A DNA stretch of 64,000 nucleotides from Dysgonomonadaceae bacterium PH5-43. Its GTDB lineage: Bacteria > Bacteroidota > Bacteroidia > Bacteroidales > Azobacteroidaceae. A model generated the notes under the pieces. The model had not been told where the DNA came from and did not search any database. It saw nothing but the letters and a program-made list of their open reading frames with translations. Of this stretch, positions 25,757 to 35,095 are shown in pieces; the stretch's first letter is position 1, and each line of letters starts with the position of its first letter. Location of the stretch: the NCBI GenBank assembly GCA_029916745.1, contig JARXWK010000008.1, positions 41,355 to 105,354 of the forward strand. Reading direction: 5' to 3'. Both the position numbers and the translations under genes were made by a program.

Positions 25757-27196
25757 TTGAAAGCTTATAAAACCCTCATATTTATAGTCGGCATATTGGT
25801 TGTGCTGGGCTTAATAAGTGCTGTGTTTCCCGAAGAAGGCATTGCTTTAGGCAGTAAACAACTATATTTTCCATCAATAGAAAGTATGGTAAATAAAGAA
25901 TCGGGACACACAACTACCGCATCTCTTAGAGTGAAAGAAATGGAAGAGAGTTTGCGAATACAGAATTACAACGATTCGATAGAGCACGCTGCAGATATGG
26001 CGTATCAAGATTCATTATCATTTTATACAAACTTCTTTACAAATCACCCTTCTCGTATTGATTTACCTAATAATAATTTAGATTATCTCGACGATTTATT
26101 TGCAGCTCTTGATAGTTGTTCCGAGAAAGAAGTGCTTCACATTCTGCATTATGGCGATTCGCAAATTGAAGGAGATAGAATTACTGGAACTATAAGACAA
26201 AAGCTACAAGAACGATTTGGAGGTAATGGTCCTGGGTTATTGCCAGCTTTGCAGCCTATACCTTCTTCTTCTGTTGGTCAGTCGGCTACGGGCAGTATGG
26301 AACGATACACTATTGCTGGAACTCACAAAAACACAGTCGGACACAAACGATATGGTGTTATGGGGCAGGTAGGTATGATGTATGGCGAAAGTTCAATATC
26401 GGTACAAACAAGAAATTGGAAAGAGACTTACAAGAATGTAAAGGAGTTTAATTACGTTAGATTGTTTGTGGGTAAAACGTCAGACAGTTTTCAGGTTGAT
26501 TTGGTTACTCCAAATAAAGAAACAAAGATAGGGCAAAAAGATAGGATAAACTCTTCGTTAGATGTTTACACTTGGGAGCTCGACTCTATAAAGCGTTTTA
26601 CGTTAAGAATGCGCGGCTCAGGAGAAGTTTACGGAATATCTGCCGATGGCTCAAATGGTGTTGCTGTTGATAATATTCCTTTTAGAGGAAGTTCGGGTAC
26701 TTTTTATTCTTCTATAGATTCCACTCTTTTGTCGACTATGTATAAACAGTTAAACACTAAACTAATACTTCTTGAATATGGGGGAAATACAGTTCCTTAT
26801 TCTAAAACGGAGAAAGCTATAAACACATACAAGGCAACAATGTCGAAACAAATAGCTTTCTTAAGAAGAATTTGTCCTGAAGCAAAAATAATATTGATAG
26901 GTCCTTCTGATATGTCTACTAAAGTACAAGGTAAACTACAAACTTATCCCCATTTAGAAGCTTTTATTCAGGGACTTAAAGAAGCCGCTCTTGAAAACGA
27001 TGCTGCCTTTTGGAATATGTACGAGGTTATGGGAGGTGAAAACTCTATGATAGATTGGGTGAAGAACACCCCAACATTGGCTGCCAGCGATTATATTCAC
27101 TTTAATAAAAGAGGAGCTGAAAGAATAGGCGATTTGTTTTACGAATCACTTATGATTTATTACGATTACTATACCTTTAAGAACGAACATAAATGA
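25757..27196 (+). CDS. SGNH-fold hydrolase/acetyltransferase, membrane-anchored
   Basis: A 479-residue protein starting at TTG; the next Met is about 48 codons in and would delete the anchor. A single N-terminal helix (TLIFIVGILVVLGLISAVF) precedes a periplasmic SGNH domain: HYGDSQIEGDR holds the nucleophile Ser, LLEYGGNTV and IGPSD resemble later blocks, and DYIHFNKRGAE gives the DxxH pair. It overlaps the next SGNH gene by 4 bp and is followed by an MBOAT gene. This fits a periplasmic O-acetylation module like AlgI/J/X, acting on an unknown glycan. Confidence 0.85.
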   Translation: MKAYKTLIFIVGILVVLGLISAVFPEEGIALGSKQLYFPSIESMVNKESGHTTTASLRVKEMEESLRIQNYNDSIEHAADMAYQDSLSFYTNFFTNHPSRIDLPNNNLDYLDDLFAALDSCSEKEVLHILHYGDSQIEGDRITGTIRQKLQERFGGNGPGLLPALQPIPSSSVGQSATGSMERYTIAGTHKNTVGHKRYGVMGQVGMMYGESSISVQTRNWKETYKNVKEFNYVRLFVGKTSDSFQVDLVTPNKETKIGQKDRINSSLDVYTWELDSIKRFTLRMRGSGEVYGISADGSNGVAVDNIPFRGSSGTFYSSIDSTLLSTMYKQLNTKLILLEYGGNTVPYSKTEKAINTYKATMSKQIAFLRRICPEAKIILIGPSDMSTKVQGKLQTYPHLEAFIQGLKEAALENDAAFWNMYEVMGGENSMIDWVKNTPTLAASDYIHFNKRGAERIGDLFYESLMIYYDYYTFKNEHK

Positions 27197-28488
27197 AGCG
27201 ACTAAATATTACCCTGGTTATATTGATGCTGATATGTTTGTCGTCTAAAGCTCAACGATCGAAATACGATATCGGGGAAATAATAACTCCAATGCACTCT
27301 TTTATAAAGGAGAAATACAACACAATTCAGGTTCCGGGAGAAGACTCTACCCGATTAAATAACTTTTTTCATAAGATAGATACATTGCTTTGCTATGGAG
27401 AAGGTCGGATTAATATTCTTCATATAGGAGGATCGCACGTACAAGCTGATGTGTTTTCGCATCAGGTAAGAAAAAACCTCGATAATATTAATGGAGACTT
27501 CCAAACTCCCAGAGGTTTTATATTTCCTTATTCTATAGCTAAAACAAATAACCCTCCTAACTACAAAGTGTCTTACACTGGTGTTTGGGAAGGAGAAAGA
27601 AATGTAAAAAGAACACGAGGTGTACCGCTTGGAGTAGGAGGAATAACTGTTTATACGTCCGACCCAGAAGCGCAAGTAAATATAACTCTTAATCCTGATT
27701 CTGTTTATCGTTGGGAGTTCGAACAACTTCGCCTGATAGGATACGTTGAAGATGGTAGCTGTATGGTTACGCCTGTGCTTTACTACAATAACGATACTAT
27801 ATACGGACAGTTAGATCTGAGTTTGTACAACACTTATATATTTGAACTTCCCGCACCCGATTACTCTTTTAGTATGGGATTTATTCAACACGACACTATC
27901 CCTCATACATTTGTTATAAATGGATTTATACCCGAAAAAGAAACTCCTGGCATAGTGTACCATTCTATAGGTATTAACGGAGCCTCTGTTCCTTCGTATC
28001 TTAAGTGTGAAGATTTCGAGAACGAATTGAAAAACTTACAGCCCGACCTTATTATATTTGGCATAGGTATAAACGATGCAGTACCGAAAGACTTTAAGCC
28101 TGAAGATTTTAAGAACAACTATTCTTATTTGTTGGAGATTGCCGAAAGGGTTAATCCCGATTGTGCTTTTATATTTCTAACAAACAATGATTCGTTTAGG
28201 AGGGTAGCCCGTAGAAGGTATCTCGTTAACACTAACGGAACTTTGGCTCGTAAGGCTTTCTTCGAACTTGCAGAAAAATACAATGCTGGCGTATGGGATT
28301 TGTTTACTCTTATGGGAGGTTTAAATTCTATGCGTAAATGGCAAAACGCAGGACTTGCACAGGTTGATAAAATACATTTCACTCGTCCCGGATATGTTCT
28401 CCTGGGGGATATGCTATATAATGCTTTAATACAATATTATAAAAAATTAGAATCAACAATAGAAATCGATGATTATAGACTTCCTTAA
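27193..28488 (+). CDS. SGNH-fold hydrolase/acetyltransferase, exported
   Basis: A 431-residue exported protein with a signal peptide ending SSKAQ. The SGNH blocks are clear: LHIGGSHVQADVF (nucleophile Ser, block I), FGIGINDA (block III Asn) and DKIHFTRPGY (DxxH, block V). It may take acetyl groups from the adjacent MBOAT and place them on a glycan, or remove them. Start overlaps the preceding gene by 4 bp and the end overlaps the MBOAT gene by 20 bp, so the three are one operon. Confidence 0.87.
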   Translation: MKRLNITLVILMLICLSSKAQRSKYDIGEIITPMHSFIKEKYNTIQVPGEDSTRLNNFFHKIDTLLCYGEGRINILHIGGSHVQADVFSHQVRKNLDNINGDFQTPRGFIFPYSIAKTNNPPNYKVSYTGVWEGERNVKRTRGVPLGVGGITVYTSDPEAQVNITLNPDSVYRWEFEQLRLIGYVEDGSCMVTPVLYYNNDTIYGQLDLSLYNTYIFELPAPDYSFSMGFIQHDTIPHTFVINGFIPEKETPGIVYHSIGINGASVPSYLKCEDFENELKNLQPDLIIFGIGINDAVPKDFKPEDFKNNYSYLLEIAERVNPDCAFIFLTNNDSFRRVARRRYLVNTNGTLARKAFFELAEKYNAGVWDLFTLMGGLNSMRKWQNAGLAQVDKIHFTRPGYVLLGDMLYNALIQYYKKLESTIEIDDYRLP

Positions 28489-30319
28489 GCAAGTATTTGC
28501 TTTCGACCCTAATTCGCCCTTACTGTTTACTCAGTTTTACTTCTGGGCTTTCTTTGCTTTCGTGTTTGCAGGACTTGCACTTCTTCAAAACAAGATATTA
28601 TTAAGGAATACGTTCCTTTGTTTTGTCAGTCTTTTCTTTTACTACAAAACAAGCGGATTGTTTGTTTTAATACTTATATTTACAACGATATTTAATTTCT
28701 TTCAAGGGAAACTTATATATAAGTCGTTAAGCGACAACAAGAAACACCTTTATTTAGTACTGGGGTTAATAGTTAATCTGTTTTTCCTATGTTACTTTAA
28801 GTATGCTTACTTTATAACAGATGTTATCAATAACATATTAGGATCCGACCTTAAAATCTTTAATGCATTTGCTTGGGTTGGTAATATGTTCGACGGAAAT
28901 CAACGCTTTGATGTTGGAAGTATTATGCTTCCTGTAGGTATTTCTTTCTATACATTCCAAAATATAAGTTACTTGATGGATATTTATAGAAAGAGGATAG
29001 AGCCAGTTAAAGAGATATTAAACTTTGGTTTCTATGTAACTTTCTTTCCCGGTTTAGTAGCAGGTCCTATAGTAAGGGCAAATCAATTTGTTCCACAGAT
29101 ATATAAAAAATATTACTTAGGACGTAAACAATTTGGCATTGCTGTATTCTGGATAATGAATGGATTAGCAAAGAAAATTATACTGAGCGACTATATTGCT
29201 GTAAACTTTGTAGACCGAGTGTTTACCAATCCAACAATGTTTTCGGGATTTGAAAACTTTATGGGCTTAATAGGTTATTCGCTACAAGTGTATGCCGATT
29301 TCTCAGGATATACCGATATTGCTATAGGTGTTGCTATGCTTATGGGATTTTATCTTCCTAAAAACTTCGACTCGCCTTATAAAGCTACTAATGCTGGTAA
29401 CTTCTGGAAACGTTGGCATATATCTCTGTCTAAATGGTTACAAGATTATTTATATATCCCATTAGGGGGAAATAGAACCGCTTCAATCGGAACATATCTG
29501 CTTATAATAACTATAGCTTTAATAGCTCTTATCTTATCCGGAAGCATTATCGTTGGTGCTCTTATGCTTCTTACAGTTGGCGTTTTGGTGTTTGTAGCCT
29601 ATAAATATCCCGAAAAGAAGAAAAAGATTATAACCAATATAAACCTGATGAACGTTATGTTGGTAGGCGGAATATGGCACGGCGCAAGTTGGAACTTTAT
29701 GATATGGGGCGGACTTAATGGTTTGGGAATAATTATCTATAAGTTTTGGCGCGATTGGAGTATAACAGTTCGCATTGTAGTTGTATCTTTATTAACATTA
29801 TTGGCTTATTTCTTATCCGTTTATTTCCCAATGCCAGTATTTAATATTGCAGTGGTTTGGATAGGTGTAATTACTATAGGTACATTCATTCGCTTTGTTT
29901 ATAGTTTAATAGGAGGAAACAAGTATTCATTTAAGTCTTTAGGGATTTGTTGGGCTGTGTTTCAAACATTTATATTTATATCGTTTACAAGATTGTTTTT
30001 TAGAGCTGGTTCTAATCTCGACCCAGCCGAAGCTAATCAGGCAGCTTGGAATACAGCACAAGATATGGTAAATCAGATAGGTGGCAAATGGGATCTTTCT
30101 CTTCTTGGAAGTATGTTGTATGAATATCGCACGGTGTTTTCTATTATATTATTAGGAATGATTATTCATTGGCTGCCAGACAACTTCAAAAGACGTTATC
30201 GCATAATGTTTGCTAAGATGCCTTTAGCCGTTATGGCATTGATAATTATAGTTTCTGTATTTATAATATATCAGTTTATAACCGCCGATTTGCAAACTTT
30301 TATTTACTTTCAGTTTTAA
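28469..30319 (+). CDS. MBOAT family O-acyltransferase, AlgI-like (first copy)
   Basis: A 616-residue polytopic membrane protein. AlgI-type motifs are present: GISFYTFQNISYLMDIY, FWKRWHISLSKWLQDYLY with IPLGG, and the catalytic His404 in GGIWHGASWNF. MBOAT proteins pass acetyl from acetyl-CoA across the inner membrane to SGNH partners, here the two genes upstream. It differs from the second copy in this window by about 47 extra residues, largely hydrophobic, between His317 (RWHISL) and His404; the equivalent spacing in the other copy is 40. The repeat copy 2 begins directly after its stop. Confidence 0.92.
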   Translation: MIIDFLKQVFAFDPNSPLLFTQFYFWAFFAFVFAGLALLQNKILLRNTFLCFVSLFFYYKTSGLFVLILIFTTIFNFFQGKLIYKSLSDNKKHLYLVLGLIVNLFFLCYFKYAYFITDVINNILGSDLKIFNAFAWVGNMFDGNQRFDVGSIMLPVGISFYTFQNISYLMDIYRKRIEPVKEILNFGFYVTFFPGLVAGPIVRANQFVPQIYKKYYLGRKQFGIAVFWIMNGLAKKIILSDYIAVNFVDRVFTNPTMFSGFENFMGLIGYSLQVYADFSGYTDIAIGVAMLMGFYLPKNFDSPYKATNAGNFWKRWHISLSKWLQDYLYIPLGGNRTASIGTYLLIITIALIALILSGSIIVGALMLLTVGVLVFVAYKYPEKKKKIITNINLMNVMLVGGIWHGASWNFMIWGGLNGLGIIIYKFWRDWSITVRIVVVSLLTLLAYFLSVYFPMPVFNIAVVWIGVITIGTFIRFVYSLIGGNKYSFKSLGICWAVFQTFIFISFTRLFFRAGSNLDPAEANQAAWNTAQDMVNQIGGKWDLSLLGSMLYEYRTVFSIILLGMIIHWLPDNFKRRYRIMFAKMPLAVMALIIIVSVFIIYQFITADLQTFIYFQF

Positions 30320-30320
30320 T

Positions 30321-30857
30321 TTTTTCTACTTACTTATTTCTACAAGATTTCTCTTCTTTCTATTATTTTGATTTTATCGTCTCTTTGCTTAATTTAAGAG
30401 CGGAGCAAGAGTGTAATCAAGCTACCCCCAATAGGTAACTATCTGTAATTCCTTAACTCTCGGAGAGTAGCGTAAAAGTGAGCGAGTGGACAAATGTACG
30501 GCTATATCTATCTTATGAAGCACTTCGCCGCTTCTTAAGAGAACCACCTTATCTTTGTTACTAAAGAGGCGAGCTGCTTGTTACTATATACCCCTTGTCG
30601 TTCTTATTAGAGACCCCTCGGCTCTCTTACTAGATAGGCGAGGTGCTTCTTAGTAGAGACCCGATACCGCTCTTAGTATAACGGTCTCGTCTTTATACTT
30701 AAGACACCCCGTCGTTCTTAGTAGAGAGACCTCGCCTATCTACTAAGAGAGAGAAGGGGTCTCTACTAAGAGAGACGACCCTAAGTGAAGCTTTGCATTT
30801 TTAGAACTAAGAGTGAAGAACTAAGAGTGAAGAACTAAAAGTTGGCGCAGAGCGAAG
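30321..30857 (+). repeat. Dispersed intergenic repeat, copy 2 of 3 (about 540 bp)
   Basis: Same blocks and order as copy 1, starting at the MBOAT stop codon. Decamers are TCTTAGTAGA through most of the array, but the last two units (30739-30748 and 30762-30771) read TCTACTAAGA, the reverse complement. After the CCCTAAGTGAAGC end it continues with 14-bp direct repeats (AGAACTAAGAGTGA, 30803-30841) and AAGTTGGCGC, an arrangement shared with copy 3 but not copy 1. It lies between two converging 3' ends (MBOAT and MerR). Confidence 0.87.
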
Positions 30858-30862
30858 CCAAT

Positions 30863-30938
30863 CGCAATGCACAGTAGAGACGTGGCGTGCCGCGTCTCCA
30901 GAGATAAGGCGAGAGGCGAGCGAAGCGTTGCCTACGAG
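30863..30938 (+). repeat. Tail modules B and C of the repeat family
   Basis: Module B (30863-30911) contains CAGTAGAGAC and GCCGCGTCTCCAGAGATAAG and matches 15275-15323 inverted. Module C (30915-30938) contains GGCGAGCGAAGCGTTGCCTA and matches, inverted, the start of each 129-bp unit at 63717, 63848 and 63977. From 30939 to 31070 I see nothing further. Confidence 0.75.
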
Positions 30939-31070
30939 GACGGGAAGAGTTTATTCCAATCGAATAAGGTTCAAAATAACAATAGTAACTGCTTGCAATA
31001 CTTCAATAAACGCAATGCAAATGGCTGAATAGTTACTAATAAAGGAAGAAAAAAACTATATAGAGAGGTA

Positions 31071-31430
31071 TTAATTGCCCTTTTTATACTCCTCGTCTAA
31101 TTCGTCGAAAGCTTGCTTAAGATCTAATAATTCGGCACGTATCGTTTTTAGAGAATTTACTATCTTTTCGGTATGAGCTACCTTTTCTTTATTATCTTTA
31201 AGGCGTTGCTTTGCTCCAGGCAAAGTCATTCCTCGCTCTTTTACAAGGTAATGAACCAAACGAATTTCTTCAATATCCTCTTTTCGGTACTGGCGAGTAC
31301 CTTTATTTGTTTTTGACGGCTTAATAGATGGAAATTCTTTTTCCCAATATCTAAGTAGAGATTGATTTACATTAAACATCTCGGCAACCTCTTTTATTGA
31401 GTAGAATATTTTTTCTTGTTTGAATTTCAT
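31071..31430 (-). CDS. MerR-family transcriptional regulator
   Basis: A 119-residue protein with a winged-helix MerR domain at residues 8-75: YSIKEVAEMFNVNQSLLRYWEKEF, then RQYRKEDIEEIRLVHYLVKERG (each quoted in part) and a C-terminal coiled coil. There are no Cys residues in the effector part, so it is not a metal-sensing MerR. ATG at 31430 is preferred to TTG at 31451. It follows the M23 peptidase by 1 bp, and this pairing suggests a link to cell-wall or growth control. Confidence 0.88.
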   Translation of the reverse strand: MKFKQEKIFYSIKEVAEMFNVNQSLLRYWEKEFPSIKPSKTNKGTRQYRKEDIEEIRLVHYLVKERGMTLPGAKQRLKDNKEKVAHTEKIVNSLKTIRAELLDLKQAFDELDEEYKKGN

Positions 31431-31431
31431 A

Positions 31432-32385
31432 TTATCTATTTTCTGCTTCAAATAACATTTTATCGTATTCCTCAGGAGTTAAATCGAGGAAGAAATATTT
31501 TATAGGGTTATCGTGTTTATTATTTACCAACACTTCGTAATGCAAGTGTGTGCCAGTGGCAGTTCCAGTCATACCTACAGTAGCGATTTCTTGTCCTCGC
31601 ACCACTTTCTGACCGGGTTTTACCTTCATCTGACGACAATGACCGTAAAGCGTTTTGTAACCAAATCCATGATTAATTACTACCGCATTACCATACCCTC
31701 CTTGCCACTTAGCCGATTCTACAGTTCCGTCTCCCGTAGCATAAATAGGAGTTCCCATATTGGCATTTAAGTCTACACCAGTGTGCATTTTCATTCTACC
31801 ATACACGGGGTGAAGCCTTAGTCCGTATCCCGATATTAAACCCTTCAAATGCTTAGAAGATATAGGTATTATGCTGGGTATCTTTCGGTTCCTTTCTTCT
31901 TTATTTTTAATCAAAGATATTAGTTCATCGTAAGAGTTCGACTGAACATAAAGAGCTTTCGACATCATATCTAACTTGGCCGTAGTTGAAATAACCAAAT
32001 CGGAAGATGGCATTGTTAAAAGTTTTTCGTATCTATCAGTCCCCCCTACTCCTGGTCTACGAATAGAATTAGGGATTGGGTTTACATTAAACATAGCACG
32101 ATAAAGGTCGTCGTCTCTTTGTTGTAGCTCTTCTAATATCTTTTCGTTGGTTTCTATTTGCTTAGACAAAACTTGATATTGGGTTAATAATAATTTATTT
32201 TCTTTTCTAAGTTGTTGTTCTCGAGGCGAATCAAGATAGAAAAAAGCTATACCAAAAAGTATTCCTCCAACTATTATACCTATCAACAAATGTCGGCAAA
32301 CGGTAAATATTCGGTCTTTGATAGAGGGGAAAACTCTTTCGTAACTTAGTGTATGAGGGTTGTATCTATAAAAAATGTTTCTCAT
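31432..32385 (-). CDS. M23 family (LytM-type) metallopeptidase, membrane-anchored
   Basis: A 317-residue protein with one transmembrane helix ([19 protein letters not shown]), a coiled coil at about 70-110, and a C-terminal M23 domain. Zinc ligands are His and Asp in MHTGVD and the last His of THLHYEV. M23 enzymes cut peptide cross-bridges in peptidoglycan in the periplasm. The start at ATG 32385 is preferred to TTG at 32388. It is divergent from alaS and cotranscribed with the merR gene. Confidence 0.92.
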   Translation of the reverse strand: MRNIFYRYNPHTLSYERVFPSIKDRIFTVCRHLLIGIIVGGILFGIAFFYLDSPREQQLRKENKLLLTQYQVLSKQIETNEKILEELQQRDDDLYRAMFNVNPIPNSIRRPGVGGTDRYEKLLTMPSSDLVISTTAKLDMMSKALYVQSNSYDELISLIKNKEERNRKIPSIIPISSKHLKGLISGYGLRLHPVYGRMKMHTGVDLNANMGTPIYATGDGTVESAKWQGGYGNAVVINHGFGYKTLYGHCRQMKVKPGQKVVRGQEIATVGMTGTATGTHLHYEVLVNNKHDNPIKYFFLDLTPEEYDKMLFEAENR

Positions 32386-32433
32386 CAAAGGAAATTTATA
32401 TATCCAAAGACAGCAAAATTACAGTATTTGTAC

Positions 32434-32441
32434 TATTTTTG
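32434..32441 (+). promoter_or_regulatory. -7 element (TATTTTTG) of alaS
   Basis: An exact TAnnTTTG match 24 bp before ATG 32465. It supports this start over the upstream in-frame ATG at 32375. Confidence 0.6.
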
Positions 32442-32464
32442 CAAATTGTTTTAGATTATTTAAT

Positions 32465-35080
32465 ATGACAGCAAAAGAAATCCGACAATCGTTTAAAGAT
32501 TATTTCGACAAAAGAGATCACAAAATAGTTCCCTCTGCTCCTATGGTTATTAAGGACGACCCTACCCTTATGTTTACCAATGCGGGTATGAACCAGTTCA
32601 AGGACATTATATTAGGCAACGTGCCTATAAAATATCCAAGAGTTGCCGATTCTCAAAAATGTTTGCGCGTAAGTGGTAAGCACAACGACTTAGAAGAAGT
32701 TGGTCACGATACTTATCACCACACTATGTTTGAGATGCTTGGCAACTGGTCGTTTGGCGATTACTTTAAGAAAGAGGCTATCGATTACGCTTGGGATTAT
32801 CTTACTAATGTATTAAAGTTAGACAAAGACCGTCTTTATGTAACTGTATTCGAAGGAAGTGCTGCCGAAAATCTTGAAAGAGATAATGAAGCATCTGGAT
32901 ATTGGGAAAAATATCTTCCTCTTGAACGCATACTGAACGGGAATAAGAAAGATAACTTTTGGGAAATGGGAGATACTGGTCCTTGCGGTCCTTGCTCTGA
33001 AATACATATAGACCTTCGTGCTAATGAAGATAGAGCTAAAATAGATGGTAAAACACTTGTAAATGGAGACCACCCTCAAGTAATTGAGATATGGAACCTT
33101 GTGTTTATGCAGTTTAACCGTAAAGCCGATGGATCTTTAGATTCTCTTCCTAATAAAGTTATAGATACAGGTATGGGCTTTGAACGCTTATGTATGGCGG
33201 TTCAAGGTAAAACATCAAACTACGACACAGATGTGTTTCAACCTATAATAAAAGAATTAGGAAGCATTACTGGTTTTACTTACGGCAAAGAAGAGAAAGC
33301 AGACATTGCTATGAGAGTTATAGCCGACCACGTACGTACTATATCATTCTCAATTACCGACGGACAACTTCCATCAAATGCTAAAGCTGGGTATGTAATC
33401 CGCCGTATACTAAGACGTGCCGTGCGTTATGGTTATACGTTCTTAGACCAAAAGAAAGCTTTTATGTACAAACTTCTTCCTGCTCTTATCGACTCAATGG
33501 GAGACGCTTACCCTGAACTTATTTCTCAAAAGAGTTTGATAGAAAAAGTGATGAAAGAAGAAGAAGACTCTTTCCTTCGCACTCTTGAAACCGGTATAAA
33601 GCTTTTAGATAAAATTATCCAAGACAATAAAGAAGCGAACAACAAAACCATTAAGGGTGCTGATGCTTTCGTATTGTACGACACCTACGGCTTCCCATTA
33701 GACCTTACCGAACTTATTTTAAGAGAGCAAGGTATGGAGGTAGATAAAGCAGGCTTCGATATTGAAATGGACAAACAAAAAGAAAGAGCAAGAAATGCAG
33801 CGGCAACAGAAGCAAGCGACTGGATTTCTGTAGGCGAAGGCGACACCGAATTTGTTGGATACGACCAATCGTCGGCTCAAACACAAATACTAAGATACAG
33901 AAAGGTTAAGCAAAAGAATACCGAATACTATCAAATAGTATTAAGCAAAACTCCTTTCTATGCCGAAATGGGAGGACAGGTAGGCGACAGTGGTGTTCTA
34001 ATATCTTCAAATGGTAAAAGCATAGACATATTCGATACAAAAAGAGAAAATAATTTGGCTGTACATCTATGTAATCAATTACCTGAAAATGTAAACGATA
34101 CATTTATAGCACAAGTCAATACAGACAAACGTAGAGCATCGGAGTGCAACCACACTGCTACACACTTATTGCACGAAGCTTTAAGAGAAGTGCTTGGAAC
34201 ACACGTAGAACAAAAAGGTTCGTACGTAGCTCCAGATATATTACGTTTCGACTTCTCTCACTTTCAAAAAGTTACAAATGAAGAACTTCGACAAGTTGAA
34301 CGTTTAGTTACTGCTAAGATAAGAGAAAATATTTCATTAGACGAGAAGCGAAGCATTCCTATCAGCGAAGCTAAAAATATGGGGGCAATGGCTCTATTTG
34401 GCGAGAAATATGGAGATGAAGTTAGAGTTATTAAGTTTGGCTCCTCTGTAGAACTTTGTGGAGGAACACACATTTCGGCCACAGGTTGTATTGGTAGTTT
34501 CCGTATAATATCTGAATCTTCTATCGCAGCAGGTATTAGACGTATAGAAGCTATAACTGCAGAAACAGCAGAAAATTATTTCTATGCTCAACAAGATATG
34601 CTTCAGGAAGCGAAAACAATGTTTAACAACACTCCTCACTTAATTCAGACCATAAGGAAGTTCTTTGATGAAAATGCTGAATTAAAGAAACAAACCGAGG
34701 AATACATCAAGGATAAGATTCAGATGGTTAAACAACAGGTAATTGCCAGCAAACAAATAGTTAATGGTGTAAACCTTTTTGTAATGAAAGGTAACTTCCC
34801 TCCTGTTATTGTTAAAGATATTGCATTCCAACTAAAAGGCGAATACACCGAAAACACTTACTTTGTTGCAGCTACTGCTTTTGACGATAAACCAACACTT
34901 ACTGTTATGATTAGCGACGACTTAGTTAAAGGTGGTCTTAACGCTGGACAAATAGTTCGTAATGCTGCTCAACACATTAAAGGCGGTGGAGGAGGACAAC
35001 CTCACTTTGCTACTGCAGGCGGTAAAGATGTTGAAGGAATTACTATAGCATTGGAAGAAATGAAAGATAAGTTGAAATAA
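32465..35080 (+). CDS. alaS: Alanine-tRNA ligase
   Basis: An 872-residue class II synthetase that charges tRNA-Ala in the cytoplasm. The N-terminal catalytic core has motif 1 around [12 protein letters not shown] and the [13 protein letters not shown] segment. The editing domain carries the zinc ligands HTATHLLH and CGGTH. The C-terminal C-Ala domain ends with the [14 protein letters not shown] motif. Length matches homologues when the start is ATG 32465; a longer frame from 32375 adds 30 unsupported residues upstream of the promoter. The MBOAT gene follows at 15 bp. Confidence 0.98.
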   Translation: MTAKEIRQSFKDYFDKRDHKIVPSAPMVIKDDPTLMFTNAGMNQFKDIILGNVPIKYPRVADSQKCLRVSGKHNDLEEVGHDTYHHTMFEMLGNWSFGDYFKKEAIDYAWDYLTNVLKLDKDRLYVTVFEGSAAENLERDNEASGYWEKYLPLERILNGNKKDNFWEMGDTGPCGPCSEIHIDLRANEDRAKIDGKTLVNGDHPQVIEIWNLVFMQFNRKADGSLDSLPNKVIDTGMGFERLCMAVQGKTSNYDTDVFQPIIKELGSITGFTYGKEEKADIAMRVIADHVRTISFSITDGQLPSNAKAGYVIRRILRRAVRYGYTFLDQKKAFMYKLLPALIDSMGDAYPELISQKSLIEKVMKEEEDSFLRTLETGIKLLDKIIQDNKEANNKTIKGADAFVLYDTYGFPLDLTELILREQGMEVDKAGFDIEMDKQKERARNAAATEASDWISVGEGDTEFVGYDQSSAQTQILRYRKVKQKNTEYYQIVLSKTPFYAEMGGQVGDSGVLISSNGKSIDIFDTKRENNLAVHLCNQLPENVNDTFIAQVNTDKRRASECNHTATHLLHEALREVLGTHVEQKGSYVAPDILRFDFSHFQKVTNEELRQVERLVTAKIRENISLDEKRSIPISEAKNMGAMALFGEKYGDEVRVIKFGSSVELCGGTHISATGCIGSFRIISESSIAAGIRRIEAITAETAENYFYAQQDMLQEAKTMFNNTPHLIQTIRKFFDENAELKKQTEEYIKDKIQMVKQQVIASKQIVNGVNLFVMKGNFPPVIVKDIAFQLKGEYTENTYFVAATAFDDKPTLTVMISDDLVKGGLNAGQIVRNAAQHIKGGGGGQPHFATAGGKDVEGITIALEEMKDKLK

Positions 35081-35095
35081 TATTAAAAGTAACAA

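Noticed and set aside
32375..32464. A 30-residue N-terminal extension of alaS
   Set aside because: It lies upstream of the -7 element and overlaps the divergent peptidase start; AlaS homologues begin at MTAKEIRQ.
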